Under the pieces are notes generated by a model that had not been told where the DNA came from, searched no databases, and saw only the letters and a program-made list of their open reading frames with translations. This document shows, piece by piece, positions 38,759-50,153 of a stretch of DNA of 64,000 nucleotides (position 1 is the first letter of the stretch; each line of letters starts with the position of its first letter). A program made the translations under genes and the position numbers. This DNA comes from Aurelia coerulea (taxonomy: Eukaryota; Cnidaria; Scyphozoa; Semaeostomeae; Ulmaridae), in NCBI GenBank assembly GCA_039566865.1, contig CM076949.1, forward strand, positions 23,536,501-23,600,500, written 5' to 3'.

Positions 38759-39533
38759 TTGCATTTTTATGAGAAACAGCTCATAAGAAACAGTAGGCTA
38801 AAATTTTCGAAAAATACTACCCCACCGCCTGTTTCAAAATGCTAAGAAACTTTCGTAATTTTCATTCAAAAATTCTATTACTGTTGCTATTACTGTACCG
38901 TGTCCAATTATTTTTGGGTGTCAATTATGTTATTACTTAATGTTTTAGATCTTATTAAATAGTTTGGAAACCCTTCTAACAAAACGAAATTAATTCTACA
39001 TTTTCTGCACTAAAAATTGAAAGAAACAAATTTCAAACTTTGGCAGCGAAATGTCCTAAGATTTAAGAAACTACCTAACGAACTCGGACCTCAGTTTCTT
39101 ATCGAAAAAGATGAGTGTAACCCATATTTTAGAAGATACATGTGACCAACTTCCCCCTATTGATTTTCTGGGGCCACCATGGGGCCACCATGGGAGCTAA
39201 CAAAGTCCCTAAGTATTACCTGCCAGCCTGATCAAATTGAACTCTAAGTGCTGAGATGAAGGCTGGGCAGTCTGAAAGCTTCTCTTCGATGAACTCAGTT
39301 GAGTGGCCTGAGTGTGTCGCAGAACATGAGTCACTAATTCGCAAAAGTGTACGAGATTTTTTCATAACAGAAAGATTTCATGTACGAGATTTTTTGAGAG
39401 AAATTCCCCTCCTTTCGGTGATTGACTTCCTATCTAACGTCAAAGCGAGGGTAGGGCATTCCCCTAGGGTCTGGTCCGTTAGGGTCCGGTCCTAGTGGTC
39501 CTGGGTCTGGTTATTCCGTTATGCCCGATAAAA

Positions 39534-40220
39534 GTACCTTGGAATGGTTTTGAATAAATCATTTGAATGACTTAATCCTTGCTTCATAGGCATAGGACAA
39601 CATTGTGTGGTAAACCATACGAAACCTAGTCATAAGCTTTTTATTCTAACTTGCTTTTTGAATACTCTAGATGCTGATCCCCACTGAATCCTTTATGGTA
39701 TTAATGTAATACGGTAGTGGTCATATTCGGTGCTCTTTTCATACAAATCCCACGAAATCCAGTGTGCTTTGTATACAGGTCAAGATGCTTGAGATTATAA
39801 CGTAAACAGAAAAGTCACGGAGGTGCCAAAAGCTTCCATTCATTTGTTATTCTATCTCAATTTGATACAGAGTCCTTTTGGTGGTGATGAGATGAGGCTT
39901 AAGGCCTGCTGCCTGCAAAAATTGATGGAAATTTCAAGACGAGAAATGAGGTTGCCACAGAAATCACTGAATATGTTTATATTTGTGTGTGAATAATGTT
40001 AGAAATGAGTACATCAGGAATTAAAGGAAACAGTAAAAAAACATTGATAATCTTAAAGAAAAGAGAGATAGTTTGGCGTATTAGGTCTAAATGAAAAGTT
40101 GTTGATGTGGAACATATGAAATGAAAAAAGAATGGAGACTTCATGAAGATGCACGCGAAAAGAGATTTAATGAAGGTGCAAGTTCCTCTGACTGAGAGAA
40201 GATAAGAGACAGAGGGGGTC
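39534..40220. other. Upstream region of the coiled-coil gene
   Basis: No exon or repeat family is evident. An in-frame TAA lies 15 nt before the ATG at 40221, which supports that start. No TATA box or other defined promoter motif is clear. Confidence 0.5.
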
Positions 40221-43200
40221 ATGGATCAACACGTGCATCAAGAGAAGGACAAGTTGGAGAAGGGTTGTATTTTGTCTCTAATAACCCAAATTAGAAGCAC
40301 CCACTGCAATGACCGAGGAAGTGATGGTGACGTTTATTCCAAATCGAGCAAAGAGTTGTTGGACATTTTGGAAGCTGAGGTTAAAATGTTAATGTTGGAA
40401 TCTCATACGGTTAAACATAGTTTTGAAAAGCAAGAACTGAGGAATATTGCATTTCTAAGTCATGAAATTAAGCTACAGGAAAATTGCTCGACATACGAAA
40501 AAGTTCTTGCTGCAAAGGAAAATATCATTGAAGAGTATGAATCACAACTTCGTCGGAAAGATGAGGAATTGAAGGATTTAAGGTCTATTTTAGAGCAACG
40601 AATCGAAAAGGAAAACCAAACAAATATGGAGCGAGATATCAAAGAAATGGAACTATCAGTGAGTATTGCCAGACAAGAAGAAATGTTAGCTGAGAAAGAG
40701 GCCATGTTGATTGAGAATGAGGCATTAATAAGCAGACTTGAGCTGAGTACACAGCAGTTAACGGACGAGATCCTTCATGTAAATGACGTCATAGATCAGC
40801 AATATTTTGAGATGGAAGAAAGCGAAATAGAGGTTACTGAAGCGAGGGAGAGGATTAAAATTCTTGAAGATGAGAATAAAAATTTGATGTGCAAAATAAA
40901 CAGCATTAAGGATAAGTCTGAGATTTTGAAAGGAAGTTTGGAAGATTTAGAATGCGGGTTGAGTGAAAAAGAAACTGAGATTACGACTCTAGCAGAAAGA
41001 AATGAATTTGACAAACAAAAATATGAACATGAAATTTTGATTTTGATAGAAAAAAACTTCTGTTATGAGCAACAGCTTGCTAAATTTAGAAATGTGTTCA
41101 CGAGTGCTACAAATGCAGGAATGGACGATGAAGAATTTATGGCTAATATACCTGAAAATTCGATGAATTCAAAATGGTGTGACGATGATGTAAACAATAT
41201 AGTGAAAGTATACACGGAAGATAAAGCTACATTGCAGAGAGAAATGCGGGTAGCTCCGCGGGTAGAAACCTCAAACGCAGACATGCAAAGTGAGGAATTT
41301 ATTGCAAATGAGGTTACACGTAGTTGTTTGTGTAATGAACATTGTGAACAAGCTGAAATTGGAGACAAACCGTTAGAGTTAAATTTCACAAAACAGCTAA
41401 AGCCTAATGCCGCAAGTCATAATTCAAACCAAAAACTTTTTGATAAAATTTCAGCAAACCACGAAATATTTTCATCCCCGAATCCGGTTAAAAAACGGGT
41501 CCTATGCGTGACATCAGAGAACGAACACAAAGCAGAATTGACCGCTAAATTCAACTCTTTATTACAAGATAACAGAGAGGAACAGAATAAGCTTGAGTAT
41601 GAATTCCATCTTCCTCACCACACATTACACTCAGGAATTTCAAAAGCATACAAAGACATAAGAACAGAAAATAATAGAGACTCAGGCGCAACAGATCTAG
41701 TAGCAGGGACTATTTGTGTTCAAAATAAAGCAACGAAAACAAAACTGAGCATGGCTTCTTTAGAACTGCATTTAAATGGCAATGGGCTATCAAATCGAAG
41801 TGAAATTGAGATAGGAAAAGAAGTAAACATAGCGCCTGTGGTTGGTGTAGAGGAATCGGAGAAAGCTGTTCCAGTTTCTGAAGAAAATGCGAAGAATTCG
41901 ACAGAGTTAGAAGCAAAGACAGTTGGCCTAGAAATCTCTAACAACGCAGAGACCGCAGTTGTACAGGACAGAGATGTTTTGAGAGCTAGTGATGCAGACT
42001 TAGACATAAACGGAGCTGAAGAAGGAGATTCCGTAAATGTGACCATAGCCATTGAGAATGCGGGAGACATGAATGAGACAGTCGTTTGTGGAGCATATGA
42101 AATCAATTTGCGTGATGCTGAAGGTCACACCGATCAACTCTTATCTGAAAAAGAAGTCAATGGAATTGAAATTCACCACCCAGCTGTAGATGCAGATGCA
42201 GGTTTAATTCGCTCACCAGAAGAACCTGATATTATTCCTCCTTCAGCAAAAATGGAAGTATCTGTCCCAGAAATTGAAGCACCTTCCAGCGAGGCTCCCC
42301 CAGCAGAACCCCCTTCCATTGAAACACCAGAAGCAGCAGAGGAGATCGAAGTATCTATCCCAGAAGATGTAGCTCCTTCACTTGAATTGCCTCCAGAAGC
42401 AACCCCCTTTATTGAATCACCGGAGGCAGCAGCAGACATCGATGTATCTGTCCCAGGAGATGCAGCCCCTTCCGTTGAAGTGCCCCCAGAAGAAATTCCT
42501 TCAACTGAAACACTAGAGCCAGCAGCAGAAATCAAACCATCTGTCACAGAAGCTCCTTCAATTGAGGTGCCCCCAGCAGAAATTCTTTCAACTGAAACAC
42601 CAGATGTATCGGCAGAAATTAGAGTATCTGTCCCAGAAGCTGTAGCTCCGTCAGTCGAGGTGCCCCCAGCAGAAACCCAATCCATTGAAACTCCAGAGGA
42701 AGCAGCAGAAATCGAGGTATCTGTCCCAAAAGTTGCAGTTCCGTCAGTCGAGGTGCCCCCAGCAGAAACCCCTTCCATTCAAACGCCAGAGGCAGAAGCA
42801 GAAATCAAAGGACCCATTCCAGCAATTGTAGCTCCATCAGTCGAGGTACCCCCAGTAGAAGCCCCCTCCATTGAAACACCAGAGGCAGAAGCAGAAATCG
42901 AGGTATCCATCCCACCAGTTGAAGCTCTTTCTGTCGAGGTGCCCCCAATCGAAGTCCCCTCCATTGAACCACCAGATGCAGCAGCAGAAATCGATGTATC
43001 TGTTCCAGAAGATGCAGCCCCTCCCGCCGAGGTAACCCCAGTAGAAATTCCTTCCATTAAAACGCCTGAAGCAGCAGCAGAATTCAGACCATCTTTCCCA
43101 AAAGATGTAGCCCCTTGCATCGAAGCACCCCCAGCAGAAATTCCTTCAATTGAAACACAAGAGATAGCAACAGAAATCGAAGTGTCTGCTCCAAAAGCCG

Positions 43201-46200
43201 AAGCCCCCTCCGTTGAAGCACCTACAGTAGAAGTCCCCTCAACTGAAACACCAGAGGCAACAGCAGAAATCGAGGTGCCTGTCCCAGAAGTTGAAGCTTC
43301 TTCAGTCGAGCTACCCCCAGCAGAAACTCCTTCCATTGACATATCTGAGGCAGCAGCAGAAATCGAGGTATCTCTCCCAGAAGTTGTAGCTCCTTCCATT
43401 GAGGTGCCCCCAGCAGAAGCCCCCTCTATTGAATCAGCAGAGATAGCAATAGAAATCGAGATATCTCCCCCAGAAATTGAGTCTCCTTCAGTCGACGTGC
43501 TCACAGTAGAAACCCCATCCATTGAAACTCCAAAGGCAACAACAGAAATAGAGATATCTCTCCCAGAAGTTGAGGCTCCTTCAGTCGACGTGCCCCCAGT
43601 AGAAACCTCATCCATTGAAACACCAGAGGCAACAACAGAAATCGAGGGGCCTGTCCCAGAAGTTGAGGCTCCTTCAGTCGACGTGCCTCCAGTAGAAACC
43701 TCATCCATTGAAACACCAGAGGCAACAACAGAAATCGAGGGGCCTGTCCCAGAAGTTGAAGCATCTTCAATCGAGCTGCCCCAAGCAGAAACTCCTTCCA
43801 TTGAAATATCTGAGGCAGCAGCAGAAATCGAGGTATCTGTCCCAGAAGTTGTAGCTCCTTCCATTGAGGTGCCCCCAGCAGAAGCCCCCTCTGTTGAATC
43901 AGCAGAGATAGCAACAGAAATCGAGATATCTCCCCCAGAAATTGAGTCTCCTTCAGTCGACGTGCCCCCAGTAGAAACCCCATCAATTGAAACACAAGAG
44001 GCAACAACAGAAATCGAGGTGCCTGTCCCAGAAGTTGAAGCCTCTTCGATCGAGCTGCCCCAAGCAGAAACTCCTTCCATTGAAATATCTGAGGCAGCAG
44101 CAGAAATCGAAGTATCTGTCCCAGAAGTTGTAGCTCCTTCAGTCGACGTGCCCCCAGCAGAAGCCCCCTCTATTGAATCAGCAGAGATAGCAACAGAAAT
44201 CGAGATATCTCCCCCACAAATTGAGGCTCCTTCAGTCGACGTGCCCCCAGTAGAAACCCCATCGATTGAAACACCAGAGGCAGCAGCAGAAATCGAGGTA
44301 TCTGTCCCAGAAGTTGTAGCTCCTTCCATTGAGGTGCCCCCAGCAGAAGCCCCCTCTATTGAATCAGCAGAGATAGCAACAGAAATCGAGATATCTCCCC
44401 CAGAAATGTCTTGAGTCCCAGAAGTTGAGGCTCCTTCAGTCGACGTGCCCACAGTAGAAACCCCATCCATTGAAACACCAGAGGCAACAACAGAAATTGA
44501 AGTATCTGCCCCAGAAGTCGAAAGCCCCCTCCATTGCAGTGCCCGTAGTTGAAGCTCCGGCAGTAGAAACACCAAGTTTAATCTTGCACACTAGTGACAA
44601 GTCAGCTGAAATAGGGGAGCCTGAAGAGGGAGACAAAAAACCCAGTGCACCATCAATTGACATTAATAACAATGAAGGTGGTGTTGAAATAAGGAGATCC
44701 ATAAGTATTGACGTCGTAAGAAGGGAAATATCTGCAAAATCCCCGGCAAAGGAGTCGTTTAATACCCGCCGAAGTTCAGTTGAGGTTCCATCAAATTTGG
44801 TTACAAGTCTAATCAAAGAGAATTTACAGCTACGGCAGCAAATCGCTCAGGTTAATTCAGAGAAGATGCAATTAACAAAAGAGGTCGATTCTATTAAAAG
44901 CACGGAGGAAGAAATGCAGATGAAAAGAGAATTGGATGCTGCAAATGCTGAGAAGGTAATCATACCTATATACCGGGTGTCCCAAAATGATGTATTATCA
45001 TTTGATTGCTCATATGCCCATAACCGATGACCCAATTTTCAAAAACTGGTAAAACCACAACCAACATCTTGACATCCAATTTAGCCTTTAGGCAATCAAA
45101 TAAAACGATGTTTTTGAAATCCGTTCATTGGTTATGGACATACAAGCAATCAAACAATAATGCATCATTTTGGGACACCCGCTATTTATTTTATATGTAC
45201 GTGGTAGCCGAAAGAAGAGTGAAACTTTTCGAAAAATCATCAAAATTTGATTGTAAAACAGATCGTGAAAATTTCTTTTTGTTCATTCATGTCAAGGATC
45301 AAATTAATTTTGGACGTATTGCAAAGTGTTGACATTATGCTTTCAATTTTTCGCAATAATCAAATTCCATTTGAGCTGCTTGAAATCACCTGGCTTGGCT
45401 CTGGTACCCAGGGTATTGGTTTTGAAGCATTCTCAAAAATAACAGGGAATTATGTTCAATTTAAATTTTTACCCTGCAACACCTCTTAGATGTTTTGCCT
45501 GCATCCTTAGACAGGCTCTTTACAGGATCTAAAACTCGACAATTCATAACAAATTGCCAGGAATAGCTTTTTCGCGAAAATTCCAATATTTTGTAAAATA
45601 CTAACTGGTGTCCCAAAAAATGCATAACCGTTTGAAAGTGCTTGATTTAAAAAAAATATTTTTTGTTTATGGTATAGATGAGATCATAACTCAGATTTTG
45701 CGACCTCACATGTCCAAATCGGGTTTGTTGTAACTGCATCTTACATTTTCTCTAATCATAGTTAATCGATATAATAGTTTAACTGATCAAGAGACTTTTA
45801 AGGATGTAGATTTTAATGGCTGATCTGACTAAAAACCCTAAAAACTAGACCTTCAAATTCCACAGAGATAGTTGCAACATAAGTCTCAATAATTTTTACC
45901 TCAACAGGTTCTTCTACTGGAGCAGATCAAAGCTCTCAAAGGAGTGATGTTAGATTTTGATGAAGAGTACAAAGATCAAATCGTCACATTACAACAAGAG
46001 AACGCAACCTTCTCAGCTGAAGTCGAAAAGCTGAAGAAATTGCTAGAGTCACGTGATAATGATATAAAAGCTGCGAAGGAGAATGAGAAAACCCTCGTTT
46101 CTGAAAACAACAAGACGTTGGCTGAATTGAAAGATCTAGAAGAGAGGCTAGCAACTATAGGGAATGACGCTTATGGGATCAAGGATTGTCAAGAATGCAT

Positions 46201-46429
46201 CGCTTTGCAGAAACAGTTGGAGGAAGAAAGCAAAAAGTTTGGAGATTTGGAAAAGGAGTTGAAGGAGGCCAAAAATATGCCGTCGGCAAGTTCACCATTG
46301 CCATCACCAGTTTCACCGGGTGCAGATGCTGTAGAGTTAGATGAATCATATGGTGCTAATGAACCAATTAGCCCTGGTGGTCCCAAAAGGAAGAAGAAAA
46401 AGAGCAAGCTGTCTATTTTCTGTGGATAA
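40221..46429 (+). CDS. Coiled-coil protein with 31-residue Pro/Glu repeats (disrupted as given)
   Basis: Family not recognised. The first exon runs from 40221 to a donor at 44955 (GAGAAG|gtaatc), and the last from 45908 (acag|GTTCTT) to the stop at 46429; phases agree. Residues about 20-300 are charged heptad-rich coiled coil with no catalytic motif. From about residue 676 some 23 units of 31 residues follow, typified by VPEVEAPSVEVPPAETPSIE plus TPEAAAEIEVS, coded by a 93-bp minisatellite. The last exon is coiled coil again, then a Ser/Pro linker and a lysine-rich end finishing KLSIFCG. Within the repeat, TGA at 44412 stops the frame, but the repeat continues in the same frame after it; an extra base near 44521 then shifts the frame into the open sequence leading to 44955. 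Either the sequence has errors, this allele is damaged, or a 217-nt cryptic intron (44298 GTATCT to 44514 CCCCAG, phase 0 at both ends) removes both lesions. A structural or scaffold role is inference. AATAAA at 46749. Confidence 0.7.
42241..44521 (+). repeat. 93-bp coding minisatellite
   Basis: About 23-24 tandem copies of a 93-bp unit encode the Pro/Glu-rich repeat. Copies toward the 3' end are most alike; for example blocks starting at 43561 and 43654 (gttgaggctccttcagtcga...) are nearly identical, indicating recent duplication. The complement also reads as a long open frame because the unit is a multiple of three. Confidence 0.9.
44971..45184. mobile_element. 214-bp MITE with taccgggtgtcccaaaat ends, in an intron
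   Basis: It begins taccgggtgtcccaaaatga and ends tcattttgggacacccgcta, and the arms extend through attatcatttgattgct / agcaatcaaacaataat. It lies 15 nt inside the last intron of the coiled-coil gene. The terminal sequence matches the element at 62083-63409, and the outermost accgggtg is shared with 28241-28712. Confidence 0.85.
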
Positions 46430-47766
46430 GGTAAGACACCTTTTACCTATAGACCAGTGGCTGAAAGGGGAGCATTGCCACCCGAAAGGGCAATTAACGG
46501 GATAATGTTTTTCTGGGGTAGTTTGGGCGTAGAATTCGAATCTGGGTGTTGATAAGAAACGTAGTACTGATGATATGGTCGTAGTTATCGCTATTGAAAT
46601 ACTGTACGGACGCTCCTAACTACGACTCATAAGAAACGCCATTATTTTGAAATGACTATGCCTGCCTCGTTTCGATAAGGGCCTAGGCGCAGACAAAGCA
46701 CAAACATTTGTAGTTTTCAAATGAAGCACACTGATTTGAAAACTTCACAATAAATCAGTTAATGCTTAGCGAAAGCAGCAAAATAGTACCTACGTACAAA
46801 ATTTGATATTGTCGCCAACTGTTTTCATGGTATTCTTGTTCATAAGACTTTGTTCTGTCCGGCCAAGCTCCTTGAAACTCTGCTTTGAGCTTCGAGTTTC
46901 CGTTGGTCAACATCAATCAATCGAATTTGCAGAGATTCTAATGGCGTTGTATTTTGTTGTATACTTTGTACATGGCTGTGTATAGCAGCCTCGTTCCCAA
47001 GGGCGTTCAAAAGTGAAAAAAGTCAGTCCAAAAATATTGCCGTAATATTATGAGTCCCAGTAAGAGCGGTCTCGGTCTGGTGTAATAGTCTCGTTTTGAA
47101 TAGCGATTACTGGGACTCATCGTAATCAGTCTAGATCGGGCGTACGAGGTAGCGTTTCCGAACATCAAATGCTTTCCCCGATATTTACCAATGGATTCAA
47201 ATAACAGTGAAGCGTGTGGCGATGTATGATAAATAGCAAAAATAACTGATTACTCATCAAAAATTAAACTTCTATCGCCATAGAAAAACGAAACTAAACG
47301 TATCGGGCCGTGCCCTTCGTCAGTAGTAAAGGAACTTAGTAGAAGCGAAGATTATAGAAAAAGAAAGAATGTTTAATAGAACGCTAGGATCGAGCAAGTA
47401 ACGGAAGAATTAGAATTAGATTTACCAATGGACCCTGGCCGAAAATTCCGAAAGCCTCATTTTCACGGACCAATCAGACAGCGAATAAGCGAAGAAGACG
47501 AAAGAAACCCGTGAAGATTTTCTGAACGTTATAGCTACCTTCATAAAACGAAACAAGGACACAGTAGATGTCTTTAAATTTCCCAGATTATTTTGAAGAA
47601 ATTTCTCCAGACGTTGGTGGTACACTTGTTTAAATTTCTGCTTAAATATCTCAAGGTTTCGGGGAGTTATGGCGTCTCAAATTCACACACAAACCGCTAG
47701 GGTCTGCATGGGTTTAAATTTGGTAGGCTGGGGGTATAAAGGCCTATAAATGGTAGTGTTGATGCA
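46430..47766. other. 3' flank of the coiled-coil gene and spacer
   Basis: A consensus donor (TAAG|gtaagac) follows the stop codon at once, so a 3' UTR intron is possible. AATAAA at 46749-46754 is a candidate polyadenylation signal. The rest, including a 67-codon minus-strand ORF at 47422-47625, has no recognised feature. Confidence 0.5.
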
Positions 47767-47921
47767 GGCCCGTAGGAAGCGGGGGGCAGGGGGGCTCAAG
47801 CCCCCCCCAATAATTTTTCAAAACAATGGTGCTACGTCACATGAATTAATTAGATGTATTGTTCTCTATTGTTTTGAGAACAATTGCCCCCCCCCCAATC
47901 CGAAGCTCCTTCCTACGGCCC
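47767..47921. mobile_element. Short MITE, family gggccgtaggaag (second copy)
   Basis: It begins ggcccgtaggaagcgggggg and ends ttcctacggccc. The interior aataatttttcaaaacaatggtg matches the complement of 38615-38758, and a C-run near the right end pairs with the G-run near the left. Confidence 0.78.
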
Positions 47922-49844
47922 TGGTTGATGAAAGGAAAATAACAGAGCGTAAGCTGTTAAATCAATATTTGCGATATCAAAGAGGCTAATTCGAACAGTT
48001 GCAGCAAGGAAAAAATCTATCCATCCATATTTTTACTAAATTATTGGAAATGCTCTAATTGTTCAATATGGCGTTTAAAGGGAGTACAAAGACCAGCAGC
48101 CTTTGCCATCGTTTGTGTTTGTTTTTGTGAATTTCGTACAGTCAATTATTCTAGAAGCTGTGGAGAGCAAGTCGATGACTTCGCGCAAAGCATGCCGGTC
48201 TTTCTACTCGTTTTAAAGATAGCTTTGATTCGTTACCCTTCCTGTAGGCCTAACTTCATGAGCATTAACGAATAAAGATTTGATTACACTTCTACGCTCT
48301 TTTTCAGCATGTTGAACAGGAATTGTCATCCTACAAAAAGGAATTTGATATCAAGACAGCAAGAAAACACCCAACTTCATCAAATCAAGGAGTAACAATA
48401 TCGTAATCAAATTTGACATACTTTTCAAATCTGAATCTGAGGATTTAACATTGGCGAAATTCACTGACAAGTATCAAATTAGTGCAAAGTTATACTTTCT
48501 TCCCAGTGTGATCAGAGTGACATTCTCGTTCTCGTACAAATCCCTTACAAATCAAAATTTTCAATCATTGACTGATGGATTAGCAACCCAGTTTTGAATA
48601 TCGGTCGCGTATTTTTATCCCACAGGCCCAGTGGCGGAGCCACGGGAGGGTATGGGAGGGGGGTAAATACCCCCCACTTTTTTGAAAATGTGGTAATTTA
48701 GATTCGTCCAAAAATGACATAAAAATGTTAAGGTAGGGGTAGGTCTGCGTTCAGTCTTTAATATCGCTTTCTTGGTCATCTAATGCTAAATATAATCCAT
48801 AATTCTGAAATCTTTGTGTGTCGTTTGTGATCGCATAGCAAAGTGAAGTTGATCAACACATCCTTGCATGCAAAAATGGGAGAAGAACGACTCGAGCAGT
48901 TGGTGCTCATCAGCAGTGAGCGGTATATCTCCAATTTGCTATCAAGCCAAAAAAAGTTCCCCTTTGAGCATTATCAACGTTGCGTTGCAGCCTGACTTCT
49001 TTAGACTACATACTTTGGGGAACTTGGGTTCAAGATCAAATGTATATTTCAGATACATTCTCATCCGCCAAACGTGAAACGTCTGAACTCTTTTTCACTC
49101 CCCCGGTTCCCAGGCATAATCACGTGTAAAGTGGGGAAAACCATTCAAAACTTTGACCAAACATACAGCAGCGAGCAGCAGGCAGTTCGAACCACAAAAA
49201 GAAAGGCCAAGAAAGGTACCAAGGAGCATAAACAAGCCAGCAATGAAAGTAATACCCAATTCACACTTGCAAATTAAACCAATATAGGATGGGGCCTTCT
49301 GATTGGTTAATCCAGCAAATTGAATCCATTTGATTGGTTGAAATTTAACCTGGTTTAGATTTAGATCAATCTTGTTCGGCTGTGTCAGTGTGAATGCGGC
49401 ATAAGACTTTCTATTTAGGCCTCCCCAAATCGTTTCCAAAGACTGCTAATACATTTATGGAGATCCAATATCTGACATTTAGCTGCACTCTTTTAACGAA
49501 AGCTTTAACGAAGAAAGTTCATGTAGCAAAACAAACTATACTTTCATTTTGTATATTTTATATTCAAATCTTATCTTATCATATAATATACTTTTAGTTT
49601 CAATAGGGAACCTTGTATAACCTTATGAACGTCTAACAGGGAGGGGAGGGTGTGTTTTGTAACATTATTGTATACCTATAATCGAATAATATACATTTAC
49701 TATATCAATGTTTGCTTAATACTAATTAAATATTGTTTAAGGTTTTTAAGAGAAATTAAATGTATCATTACAGCTCCCTATTTATGGAGACTATTTGTTA
49801 TGGATCAATTCTCAGATTCACAAATGCTAGAGGCAAATGTTTTG
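47922..49844. other. Mostly featureless spacer
   Basis: Apart from the possible exon at 48308-48406 and short G/C runs near 48650-48680 typical of the local MITEs, I see no supported gene. The ORFs near 48868 and 49074-49439 overlap on both strands and have no domain. Confidence 0.45.
48308..48406 (+). CDS. Possible terminal coding exon
   Basis: After a good acceptor (ctctttttcag), a frame reads HVEQELSSYKKEFDIKTARK and 12 further residues to TAA at 48404-48406. It looks like natural coiled-coil coding sequence. It could be an alternative last exon of the gene ending at 46429 or a 3' UTR exon of it, but the visible donor after that stop is out of phase for coding use. Confidence 0.3.
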   Translation, partial: HVEQELSSYKKEFDIKTARKHPTSSNQGVTIS

Positions 49845-49851
49845 ATTGCAC

Positions 49852-50146
49852 CATGGGTAGTTAGACACTGCTGGTGTGCTTCTATGGAGAAGAGCTGGAT
49901 AATATGTATCTGCGGGGGAAACTTTTTATAGTACTGCGGAGGAGATATCTGCGGGGGAAATTTTTTATAGTACTGCGGAGGAGATATCTGCGGGGGAAAT
50001 TTGTATAGCACTGCGGAGGAGCTATAGTTTAATATTTTTGTTCTTTCGATATCTCCTCCGCAGTACTGCAAAAAAAATTCCCCCGCAGATACATAATATC
50101 CAGCGCTCCTCCATAGAAGCACACCAGCAGTGTCTAACTACCCATG
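49852..50146. mobile_element. MITE with catgggtagttagacactg ends (un-nested copy)
   Basis: The same terminal sequence as 37089-37706, here about 295 bp and flanked by the 7-bp direct repeat attgcac (49845-49851 and 50147-50153). Inside, a block gatatctgcgggggaaattt...tagtactgcggag repeats in tandem. Confidence 0.88.
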
Positions 50147-50153
50147 ATTGCAC

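Larger units (their letters stand above)
37896..39526. mobile_element. 1.63-kb element with 69-bp terminal inverted repeats
   Basis: Arms 37896-37964 (gggcataacggaataaccag...) and 39458-39526 (...ttattccgttatgccc) are near-perfect complements. The flanks are gataaaa on both sides (37889-37895 and 39527-39533), consistent with a 7-bp duplication. The interior holds a smaller MITE (38615-38758), a taagaaac-rich inverted segment and a possible exon at 38205-38314. No transposase is recognised. Confidence 0.75.

Noticed and set aside
42779..44575. 598-codon minus-strand Ser/Gly/Thr-rich ORF opposite the coiled-coil gene
   Set aside because: It is the complement of the 93-bp coding minisatellite, open only because the unit is a multiple of three. 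The plus frame continues into coiled-coil exons with proper splice sites.
47422..47625. 67-codon minus-strand ORF as an exon
   Set aside because: Weak acceptor, no partner exon, no domain; not distinguishable from chance.
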